A program made the translations under genes and the position numbers. The notes below the pieces were generated by a model. That model was not told the DNA's origin and did no database searches. It saw only the letters and a program-made list of their open reading frames with translations. Positions 1 to 5,589 of a stretch of DNA of 9,645 nucleotides are shown in pieces (within the stretch, counting starts at the first letter, position 1; each line of letters opens with the position of its first letter). Source of the stretch: DATCYX01 sp037444705 (lineage in GTDB: Bacteria > Chloroflexota > Anaerolineae > Anaerolineales > UBA4823); assembly GCA_037444705.1 (NCBI GenBank), contig JBBILY010000121.1, forward strand, positions 1 to 9,645. The letters are read 5' to 3'.

Positions 1-1
1 G

Positions 2-544
2 GTCAAACGGGCTTTGAACCTGGCTGAACAGATGGAATATGCAGCCACTTGCTCTAACGATGTGGGGCGTCTGCTGCAACTCCTGGCTGGATCTTTTCAA
101 AGTGGAGTGATCGGCGAAATTGCAGCCGGTTGCGGTGTTGGCTCAGCCTGGATCGTAAGCGCTCTATCGCCATCAACGTCTTTCTTCACTGTAGAAACTG
201 ACCCTACCCGCGCCGCGGCAGTGCGGGCGCTTTTTGATCCATATTTGAACGTGCGCGTCATCCATGGGGATTGGAGGGAGTTTTTTCAGAAGTGGCGTTT
301 CAGGATGATCTATGCTGGCGCGAACAGCAACCGCGCCGATTATCCTGAAATCCTGCTCCAAGCTCTGCGTGAGGGCAGTTTGATTGTCATGGACGGGTTG
401 CCGCCTCAAGGAAAGGTCACCCTTCGTTCACGCCAAGAGGCTACGCACCTACGCGAATTTTGGCTAAACGATCGACGGGTGATCGCTACGGAGATTCAGG
501 TTTCCCCAACCGAAGCGGTTATACTGGCTACGCGGAAGGGCTGA
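2..544 (+). CDS. SAM-dependent methyltransferase-like protein, 5' partial
   Basis: This is probably a class I (Rossmann-fold) SAM-dependent methyltransferase, closest in style to small O-methyltransferases. The frame is open to the left edge (VKRALNLAEQ...), so the true start is likely outside the window; a TTG at 14 is the first in-window start codon but has no clear ribosome binding site. The SAM-binding loop reads EIAAGCGVGSAW, followed by an acidic motif TVETDP at the end of the second strand, a third-strand segment VIHGDW, and later a segment resembling the 'LLRPGG-L-V-DD' strand of O-methyltransferases, here LREGSLIVMDGLPP. The usual second Asp of that strand is Gly, so metal-dependent O-methyl transfer is uncertain. 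The stop codon is immediately followed by the ATG of a nucleosidase-type gene, which suggests co-translation and removal of the S-adenosylhomocysteine product. The substrate cannot be told. Confidence 0.7.
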   Translation, partial: VKRALNLAEQMEYAATCSNDVGRLLQLLAGSFQSGVIGEIAAGCGVGSAWIVSALSPSTSFFTVETDPTRAAAVRALFDPYLNVRVIHGDWREFFQKWRFRMIYAGANSNRADYPEILLQALREGSLIVMDGLPPQGKVTLRSRQEATHLREFWLNDRRVIATEIQVSPTEAVILATRKG

Positions 545-1251
545 ATGGAGGACCAGTCCAAGGCTGTGATTTTAATCTCGGCCAATGCTGAATGGGGGGC
601 GATTCGAGAAATTTTCGTTGGGCATCAGTATCAACCCTCCCCTTTTGGGGATTGGTTTGTCACGACCCAGGTGGCAGCGGTGCCGCTTATCTTCTTTCAT
701 GGGGGATGGGGGAAAATCGCCGCTGCAGCCTCTACCCAATATGCTATTGATCGCTGGCAGCCAAGCCTGTTAGTTAACCTGGGGACCTGCGGAGGTTTTG
801 AGGGTTATATCGTGCGCGGGGAGATTGTCTTAGTTGAGCGAACGGTCGTTTATGATATTTTTGAGCAGATGGAAGAGAGCGAGGCTTATCTGGCTCACTA
901 CATCACCGATATAGACCTCTCCTGGTTGTTGAAGCCTTATCCTTATCCTGTGCGGCAAACTTTGATCGTCTCTGGCGATCGGGATTTATTTCCCAACGNN
1001 NNNNNNNNNNNNNNNNNNNNNNNNNNNNNNNNNNNNNNNNNNNAGGAGATTGGGAATCTGGTGCCATAGCCTGGGGAGCGACACATAACCACTGTCGCAT
1101 CTTGATCCTCCGTGGAGTGAGCGATTTAGTCAGCCAACATGGCGGAGAGGCTTACGGGGATATGGGGCGCTTTAAGGAGGCAGCGCGCGTAATCATGCGC
1201 CAGTTGGTAGAGGCTCTACCTGATTGGCTCAAGTGTGCGGGGATAAATTAA
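545..1251 (+). CDS. Nucleoside phosphorylase / MTA-SAH nucleosidase family protein, interrupted by assembly gap
   Basis: This is a purine nucleoside phosphorylase superfamily protein, most likely a 5'-methylthioadenosine/S-adenosylhomocysteine nucleosidase-like enzyme that cleaves the glycosidic bond. The N-terminal part has ILISANAEW (E16 matching the catalytic N-terminal Glu), FHGGWGK and LVNLGTCGGF, then VSGDRDLFP. A run of 45 Ns follows. After it the protein resumes in another frame as GDWESGAIAW, then LILRGVSDLV, which are the family's purine/ribose-binding and catalytic-Asp motifs, and ends NWLKCAGIN-like at TAA 1249-1251 (the last residues read LPDWLKCAGIN). The two halves join only if the real gap is 1 base longer than shown (or 2 shorter, modulo 3). 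Total length is about 235 residues, normal for the family. The ATG directly follows the upstream TGA, with GGAAGGG before it. Exact substrate (MTA/SAH versus another nucleoside such as futalosine) is not settled by sequence. Confidence 0.82.
999..1043. other. Assembly gap (45 Ns) inside the nucleosidase gene
   Basis: Forty-five undetermined bases lie between the VSGDRDLFPN and GDWESGAIAW segments of one protein. The upstream half is in the frame of 545 and the downstream half in the frame of 1249. A translated reading straight through hits a stop at the TAG of 'gccatagcc', which is an artefact. The true gap length must be 1 modulo 3, for example 43 or 46 bases, if no real frameshift exists. 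Confidence 0.95.
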
Positions 1252-1335
1252 AAAGCAAAGTAACGACAACTGATGAGAGGTTTTATTCACCTCAACCAGA
1301 GGAAGACTGGCAAATCAGGCGATAACGAATGGGGA

Positions 1336-2262
1336 TTAACTGCCTTGGCGGAAATTCCTTTTCAGCCAGGCGCGGGCTTTACTGAGATCATATTGGGAGG
1401 CGATGGTCTTCATCAGTGGGATTTGTTGCACATCGTCCAGGCCAATGGGTACGGGTAATACTGGATTAAGGCGGTAATAACGCCGCCCCAAGAGTTGGCG
1501 GCATTGGTAATCTGCCAAGCCCATACTTCCTTCTAGCATTAGACTGACGAGATGGGGTGCCCATTGAACAAAGCCCCAATCCTCACTTTGTGCGTTTAAG
1601 TATTTGGGGTTAAAACCTGTCCCAACCGATAGCAGGCGAATGTCGGTCAATTTCTGTTGACCTGTGTTTGGCTCTAAAGCCTGAGCCACAGCACACATAC
1701 TGGGGTTGTTCGATACTACGCCTCCATCCACGTAACCCTGGTAGACGGGGAAAAACGTGGGGGCAGCGCTGGTGCGCAAAGCCACATCTACCACGCGTTC
1801 GTGTGCGTCTGAATCTTCCCCCGGAAAGTTGTGAAAGAACTTTGGCTTCCAGGAACGCACTTTGCCCATGCTAACTTCCTCGTTGTCCAAATCGAAAGAG
1901 GAAATCAGAACTCTCTTAGGCAAGTCACCCAGGATTAAGGATCCAAATTGATTAGTGAGTTCCTCTTTTAAGGCAGCATTGTCATATTGAGCACCTCGCA
2001 GTTGTCCTAAATCGGCCAGGTTGTCCCAGAAGGAATCTTTGAATACCTTGCTTCCCAGGCGCTCATAGAGGTTTCGCACTTCAGTGGGGGTCATACCAGA
2101 AGCCAGGCCAAGAGCCAGAATGCCACCCGTGGAAGTCCCAGAGAAAAGATCTACCAGATCCAAAAAGCCGGGTTGTTCTTTCTCCAGGCGTTCTAACAGT
2201 GCGGCAGTAAGCACGCCGCGGATACCACCACCATCAAGTGCTAGAATACGAAATGAGGACAT
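1336..2262 (-). CDS. Patatin-like phospholipase / acyl hydrolase
   Basis: This is a 308-residue patatin-family lipid acyl hydrolase, which cleaves fatty acyl esters from phospholipids or other lipids with a Ser-Asp dyad. The oxyanion-hole loop is DGGGIRG (residues 10-16), the nucleophile elbow is GTSTG with Ser44, and the catalytic Asp is in DGG at Asp179, followed by VVSNNP. No signal peptide or membrane helix is visible, so it is expected in the cytoplasm. The start at 2262 is chosen because AAAGGAGGT lies 4 bases upstream and the protein then begins directly at the family's first strand (MSSFRILALDGGGIRG); a 29-residue upstream extension in frame has no such support and would lie in the leader. 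It is a single-gene unit, convergent with the nucleosidase gene and divergent from ridA. The CBASS effector CapV is also a patatin, but no nucleotide cyclase gene is nearby, so a general lipid-hydrolase role is the safer reading. Confidence 0.92.
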   Translation of the reverse strand: MSSFRILALDGGGIRGVLTAALLERLEKEQPGFLDLVDLFSGTSTGGILALGLASGMTPTEVRNLYERLGSKVFKDSFWDNLADLGQLRGAQYDNAALKEELTNQFGSLILGDLPKRVLISSFDLDNEEVSMGKVRSWKPKFFHNFPGEDSDAHERVVDVALRTSAAPTFFPVYQGYVDGGVVSNNPSMCAVAQALEPNTGQQKLTDIRLLSVGTGFNPKYLNAQSEDWGFVQWAPHLVSLMLEGSMGLADYQCRQLLGRRYYRLNPVLPVPIGLDDVQQIPLMKTIASQYDLSKARAWLKRNFRQGS

Positions 2263-2266
2263 GAAT

Positions 2267-2275
2267 ACCTCCTTT
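2267..2275 (-). promoter_or_regulatory. Ribosome binding site of the patatin gene
   Basis: On the minus strand this reads AAAGGAGGT, a near-perfect anti-Shine-Dalgarno match, 4 bases before the ATG at 2262. It decides the start codon in favour of MSSFRIL over the longer in-frame extension. Confidence 0.88.
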
Positions 2276-2293
2276 GGCGAAAACAATAAACGA

Positions 2294-2311
2294 TTTGAGA
2301 ATTTCCTCAAA
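2294..2311. repeat. Inverted repeat TTTGAG-N6-CTCAAA in the patatin leader
   Basis: Two perfect 6-base arms (2294-2299 and 2306-2311) flank the spacer AATTTC. It falls between the predicted patatin transcription start and its ribosome binding site, so it could be an operator for a dimeric regulator or a small mRNA hairpin. The arms are short and AT-rich, so chance occurrence is possible. Confidence 0.4.
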
Positions 2312-2360
2312 CTACTCGACCCGGGGAAATAGATTTTCACTATCCCCAATCTCTATTATC

Positions 2361-2389
2361 ATTGTAGCATGCCAGAGGCGTTGAGTCAA
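2361..2389 (-). promoter_or_regulatory. Sigma-70-type promoter of the patatin gene
   Basis: On the minus strand the -35 box is TTGACT (2389-2384), the spacer is exactly 17 bases, and the -10 box is TACAAT (2366-2361). Each box differs from consensus at one base. Transcription would start near 2354, giving a leader of about 90 bases that contains the TTTGAG/CTCAAA inverted repeat and the strong ribosome binding site. This is the best promoter match in the window. Confidence 0.75.
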
Positions 2390-2410
2390 CAAAGGGTTCT
2401 GGCTAATTTT

Positions 2411-2439
2411 TATACAGCAGTAGGGATTTCTGTTAAAAT
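2411..2439 (+). promoter_or_regulatory. Candidate promoter of ridA
   Basis: TATACA (2411-2416, 4 of 6 to the -35 consensus) is followed after 17 bases by TAAAAT (2434-2439, 5 of 6 to the -10 consensus). A start near 2446 would give a leader of about 20 bases carrying only the ribosome binding site. It is weaker than the divergent patatin promoter but correctly placed. Confidence 0.42.
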
Positions 2440-2455
2440 GATGGGAAATCATTAC

Positions 2456-2462
2456 AAGGAGG
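2456..2462 (+). promoter_or_regulatory. Ribosome binding site of ridA
   Basis: AAGGAGG sits 5 bases before ATG 2468. It fixes the ridA start at MGVKQIV and excludes the in-frame ATG at 2369, which would add 33 residues not found in this family and would lie over the promoters. Confidence 0.88.
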
Positions 2463-2467
2463 CTGCC

Positions 2468-2866
2468 ATGGGCGTAAAACAGATCGTTTCTGCCGATAAG
2501 GCGCCAAAAGCCATTGGCCCTTATAGCGTTGCTAATCGGGCGGGAGACCTGATCTTTACTGCCGGACAGTTGGGCTTAGACCCGCAAACTATGGAACTTG
2601 TACCCGGAGGCATCCGTGAGGAGACACGCCAGGCTCTGACGAATATCAAGCATGTGTTGGAAGCGGCCGGCTCATCACTGGACCAAGTGGTTAAGACCAC
2701 TGTATTCTTACGAGATATGGGGGATTTTGCTCAGATGAATGAGGTCTATGCCGAATTTTTCTCAAAAGACCCACCTGCTCGTTCAACGGTTCAGGTTGCT
2801 GCTTTACCTAAGGGTGGTGCTGTGGAGATCGAAGTGATTGCAGTGATTGGTGATAATAGACGTTGA
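2468..2866 (+). CDS. ridA: RidA family enamine/imine deaminase
   Basis: This 132-residue protein belongs to the RidA (YjgF/YER057c/UK114) family. Such proteins hydrolyse reactive 2-aminoacrylate and related enamines/imines released by PLP enzymes such as serine/threonine dehydratase, giving 2-oxoacids plus ammonia, and so protect PLP enzymes in the cytoplasm. Family signatures are clear: the N-terminal KAIGPYS (residues 14-20), LIFTAGQLGLDP (28-39), TRQALTNIKHVLEAAGSSLDQVVKTTVFL in overall pattern (53-81), and the C-terminal PPARSTVQVAALP (102-114) with Arg105 and Glu120, the residues that bind the substrate carboxylate and support catalysis in archetypal RidA. Length matches the usual 125-130 residues. 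A strong ribosome binding site sets the start. It is divergent from the patatin gene; no amino acid biosynthesis gene is adjacent, so it is probably a stand-alone housekeeping gene. Confidence 0.95.
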   Translation: MGVKQIVSADKAPKAIGPYSVANRAGDLIFTAGQLGLDPQTMELVPGGIREETRQALTNIKHVLEAAGSSLDQVVKTTVFLRDMGDFAQMNEVYAEFFSKDPPARSTVQVAALPKGGAVEIEVIAVIGDNRR

Positions 2867-3073
2867 TGCATTGCCTCCTGACCAGGCAGCCGGCTAAAAA
2901 TTCAAACTCATTCTTCATATAACTGGCGGGTAGAAGTCCGTGATAGGTGTTAAGGTTCATGATGGTGCGGTTGCGGCCTAGAAGTCTCCTGCGGGTGGCA
3001 GCGTTTATATGTTCAGGTTACCAGTAAAGAGTCAAACCCTGGTGAGGTGAAATCCAGAGGATAAAATGAGTCT
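2867..3073. other. Intergenic region between ridA and the glycosyltransferase gene
   Basis: This 207-base gap has no coding signal. Directly after the ridA stop is a weak hairpin TGCCT-N7-AGGCA (2872-2888) without a T run, so only a poor terminator candidate. An 8-base direct repeat TAGAAGTC occurs at 2931-2938 and 2979-2986, each preceded by a GCGG-containing stretch. A -10-like TATAAC (2918-2923) lacks a -35 partner. TAAAAT at 3062-3067 is -10-like but lies only 7 bases from the start of the next gene. AGAGGA (3056-3061) is the only ribosome binding site candidate for the downstream gene. No known riboswitch could be recognised. Confidence 0.5.
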
Positions 3074-3077
3074 ATGA
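3066..3077 (+). promoter_or_regulatory. Four-codon micro-ORF overlapping the glycosyltransferase start
   Basis: ATG-AGT-CTA-TGA begins 4 bases after AGAGGA (3056-3061), and its stop overlaps the glycosyltransferase ATG (ATGA at 3074-3077). The ribosome binding site is 12 bases from the glycosyltransferase start but close to the micro-ORF start, so termination-reinitiation coupling is possible. It may equally be chance. Confidence 0.3.
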
Positions 3078-4057
3078 CGAAGGTCTCAATGATCGTCCCA
3101 TGCTACAACGAAGAGAAGACGATAGGTTCTTTATTAGAGGCAATCTATTGTCAGACATACCCCAGATCTGAGATTGAAGTAATTATCGCTGACGGGCTTT
3201 CGACGGATGCCACGCGCGAGCGAATTGATGCTTTTAGAAGGGAGCATCATGACCTTGACATTCGGGTAATTGATAATCCCCAGAGAACAATCCCGGCGGG
3301 GTTGAATCAGGCGATTCGCGAGTCTCGGGGTGAGATCATCGTTCGCCTGGACGCACACTCTGTCCCTTACCCAGATTATATTTCTCGCTGTGTCGAAGCT
3401 CTGCAGGCAGGGAAAGGGAACAATGTGGGAGGAGTCTGGGAGATTGAACCCGGTGGTAAAGGCTGGATGGCGAAAGCTATTGCAACGGCAGCGAGTCATC
3501 CCTTTGGAGCTGGCGATGCTCGCTATCGTTTAGGCGGGTTTGCTCAGGCGGTAGACACTGTGCCTTTTGGCGCTTTTTACCGTTCGCTCATCAGCCAGAT
3601 AGGTTACTTTGATGAAAACCTGCTAACCAACGAAGATTACGAGTTCAATGTGCGGGTGCGTCAGGCTGGTGGCGTTGTGTGGTTAGACCCCAGCATCCGC
3701 TCGCGCTACTTCGCCCGCGCGGGATTATGGGCTTTGGGGCGCCAATACTGGCGTTACGGCTATTGGAAAGCACGCATGTTGCGCCGCTATCCTCATACCC
3801 TGCGATGGCGGCAGGCATTGCCACCTCTGTTTCTGCTAAGTTTATTCGTGACGGGTTTGCTGTCCATTGGTATTTTACCAATGCGCTGGTTATTAGTCGG
3901 AGAACTCGCTTTTTACGCTCTGGCTTTAGGGTTCACGGGCTTACATTGCGCCATCAGACACAGGGATATTTCTCTGGTCTTGGGGATGCCGATTGCGCTA
4001 ATTGCCATGCATTTTTCCTGGGGCGGTGGTTTTTTATGGAGTATACTTAGAAAGTGA
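3074..4057 (+). CDS. Family 2 glycosyltransferase, membrane-anchored, ExoA-like
   Basis: This 327-residue inverting GT-A glycosyltransferase resembles the succinoglycan ExoA type. It would transfer a sugar from a nucleotide donor to a lipid-linked glycan at the inner face of the membrane. Residues 1-230 form the GT2 domain: VSMIVPCYNEE (4-14), the donor-base site VIIADGLSTDAT (36-47), RLDAHS (91-96) at the DXD position with Asp93 and His95, FGAFYR (165-170), NEDYEF (186-191) containing the catalytic-base-type Glu-Asp, and RQYWRYGYWK (223-232) where processive enzymes carry QxxRW. About three hydrophobic helices fill the C-terminus (roughly 247-267, 270-291, 299-324). An in-frame TAA at 3062 limits the start to 3074, whose ribosome binding site is weakly placed. 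It is the first gene of the glycan cluster. Acceptor and donor are unknown. Confidence 0.88.
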   Translation: MTKVSMIVPCYNEEKTIGSLLEAIYCQTYPRSEIEVIIADGLSTDATRERIDAFRREHHDLDIRVIDNPQRTIPAGLNQAIRESRGEIIVRLDAHSVPYPDYISRCVEALQAGKGNNVGGVWEIEPGGKGWMAKAIATAASHPFGAGDARYRLGGFAQAVDTVPFGAFYRSLISQIGYFDENLLTNEDYEFNVRVRQAGGVVWLDPSIRSRYFARAGLWALGRQYWRYGYWKARMLRRYPHTLRWRQALPPLFLLSLFVTGLLSIGILPMRWLLVGELAFYALALGFTGLHCAIRHRDISLVLGMPIALIAMHFSWGGGFLWSILRK

Positions 4058-4061
4058 GCGC

Positions 4062-4081
4062 GGGGCGGCGAGTACCGCCTC
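4062..4081 (+). other. GC-rich hairpin between glycosyltransferase and sugar transferase genes
   Basis: GGCGG (4064-4068) and CCGCC (4075-4079) pair around a 6-base loop; a G-T and a G-C pair extend the stem to 7. No T run follows, so it is not a typical intrinsic terminator. It begins 5 bases after the stop codon and could trim or stabilise the mRNA end, or partly uncouple the downstream genes. Confidence 0.35.
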
Positions 4082-4152
4082 TCATAGTTGCTGACTAAGA
4101 ATCGGCACTGAGGATTGCGGAATTTACCCTGGAGCACTGAAGTAACAAGATA

Positions 4153-5589
4153 ATGAACAAAAATAGATTTCTGCGCAAATCCAATCCTTGGCGCTTGCGT
4201 GTGGGAGAACGGCGCTTGTTGTTATTCATCGGTGACCTCCTTATGGCTCTGACTGCTCTCATATTTGCTTTGTATTTCTGGGGCAGTGCGGACAGATTCC
4301 CTGGCTTTTCTCTGGAGTTTATTCAGAGGCGTGTACCCTCATGGTTTTTCCTGTTCCCGTTTATCTGGGTGACCCTGTTGGTGGAACTGTATGATGTTCA
4401 TCGTGCGGGTTCGTGGCGAGCGACACTGAGCGGGGTTATGACGGCCACTTTGGTAGGGCTCGGCTTGTATATGGTATTGTATTTTTATTATGTTGATCCT
4501 CCCAGGTCTTTGCTGCCTCGGCGAGGTGTGGCGGGATTTTTTATGGCAGCGCCAGTCCTAACCCTTGCCTGGCGTTTATTTTACATTCGCATTTTCACAG
4601 ATCCCCAATTCATGAGACGTGTGTTAGTGATTGGGGGTGGCAAGGCTGGACAGGCCATTCTTCAGGTAGCGAATGACCTGTGGCCACCGCCTTTTTTTGT
4701 GGTTGGTGTTGTGGATGACGACCCGAGCAAAGCTGACCAGGTGATTGAAAATCATCATGTACTGGGAAGTAGCGAAAATCTTCTGGAAATCATCGAGTCT
4801 CATAATGTCTCCGATTTATTGGTTGCTATCAGTGGAGAAATGCAGCCACGTATGTTTCAGGCATTGCTCCAGGCCCAGGAACTAGGCGTCGAAATCGTGC
4901 GCATGCCTAAGGTCTATGAGGAGTTATTAGGCAGAGTGCCAATACGCTACCTGGAGGCGGATTGGATTTTGCGCTCCTTTGTGGATGAGTCGCGCGTCAG
5001 TGGCTTCTATGAATTGTTTAAGCGACTGCTTGATATTCTGGGTGGCGTGTTTGGAGTTTGTCTTTTGATCGCTCTGTTGCCATTTATCATTCCGGCTATC
5101 CTGCTAGATGATGGTCTTCCGATTTTCTATACTCAAACTCGAGTTGGGAAAGGAGCACAACTCTACAAGATCATCAAGTTACGCACAATGCGGCGTGATG
5201 CTGAGGCAGATGGAAGACCACAATGGGCCAAAGAAGATGATGCGCGCGCCACGCGTGTTGGTCGCATTCTTCGTAAAACCCACCTGGATGAACTGCCTCA
5301 GTTCATCAACGTTTTAAAGGGGGAAATGAGTCTGGTAGGGCCACGTGCAGAGCGCCCAGAATTGATGGAGTATTTCGAAAAATATGTGCCTTTCTATCGG
5401 GCGCGGCTTTTAGTTAAACCGGGCATAACAGGATGGGCTCAAGTAAACTTCGGATATGCTTCGACCATTGAAGAGACGGTTGTAAAACTGGAATATGACC
5501 TGTATTACATTAAACATCGCAATTTGATCCTGGACCTGGTGGTACTCTTGCGGACGCCGGCCACGGTGTTCGGTTTTCGAGGGAGATGA
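4153..5589 (+). CDS. Polyprenyl glycosylphosphotransferase (WbaP/WcaJ-type initiating sugar transferase)
   Basis: This 478-residue membrane enzyme would transfer a sugar-1-phosphate from a nucleotide sugar to undecaprenyl phosphate, the first committed step of a surface polysaccharide. It has four N-terminal membrane helices (roughly 21-44, 63-80, 93-114, 125-147), then a Rossmann-like CoA_binding_3-type domain opening with VLVIGGGKAG (157-166), then the catalytic bacterial sugar transferase domain from Lys290. That domain starts with a hydrophobic re-entrant helix (292-315) and carries TRVGK (329-333), KLRTM (342-346), the catalytic Asp379-Glu380 in LDELPQ, SLVGPR, and KPGITGW (422-428). Length and order are typical of full-length WbaP/WcaJ proteins. 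Its start has only a weak ribosome binding site. The stop overlaps the next gene's ATG by 4 bases, so the two are probably translationally coupled. The sugar (hexose or N-acetyl-amino sugar) cannot be fixed from sequence. Confidence 0.93.
   Translation: MNKNRFLRKSNPWRLRVGERRLLLFIGDLLMALTALIFALYFWGSADRFPGFSLEFIQRRVPSWFFLFPFIWVTLLVELYDVHRAGSWRATLSGVMTATLVGLGLYMVLYFYYVDPPRSLLPRRGVAGFFMAAPVLTLAWRLFYIRIFTDPQFMRRVLVIGGGKAGQAILQVANDLWPPPFFVVGVVDDDPSKADQVIENHHVLGSSENLLEIIESHNVSDLLVAISGEMQPRMFQALLQAQELGVEIVRMPKVYEELLGRVPIRYLEADWILRSFVDESRVSGFYELFKRLLDILGGVFGVCLLIALLPFIIPAILLDDGLPIFYTQTRVGKGAQLYKIIKLRTMRRDAEADGRPQWAKEDDARATRVGRILRKTHLDELPQFINVLKGEMSLVGPRAERPELMEYFEKYVPFYRARLLVKPGITGWAQVNFGYASTIEETVVKLEYDLYYIKHRNLILDLVVLLRTPATVFGFRGR

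Noticed and set aside
1277..1293. Hairpin GAGGT-N7-ACCTC between the convergent nucleosidase and patatin genes
   Set aside because: The stem is only 5 base pairs and no T run follows on either strand, so it does not qualify as a terminator.
1336..2262. Patatin as a CBASS (CapV-like) antiphage effector
   Set aside because: The neighbours are a nucleosidase-family gene and ridA. No CD-NTase cyclase, Cap2/Cap3 or other defence gene is seen, and catalytic motifs alone do not separate CapV from other patatins.
2369..2467. Upstream in-frame ATG giving ridA a 33-residue N-terminal extension
   Set aside because: The extension covers both divergent promoters, has no ribosome binding site and does not match the RidA family, whereas ATG 2468 has AAGGAGG 5 bases upstream.
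2872..2888. Intrinsic terminator after ridA
   Set aside because: The 5-base-pair stem lacks a T run and is followed by A-rich sequence; kept only as a note in the intergenic entry.
3040..3067. GGTGAAATCC stretch recalling cobalamin riboswitches or group II intron segments
   Set aside because: The other conserved boxes are missing: no GCTGCCCCCGCAACTG-like element, no intron domain V hairpin and no reverse transcriptase. The resemblance is limited to about 10 bases.
3645..3881. Minus-strand open frame inside the glycosyltransferase gene, and similar antisense frames elsewhere
   Set aside because: These lack ribosome binding sites and recognisable domains and lie opposite well-supported genes; they are codon-usage shadows.
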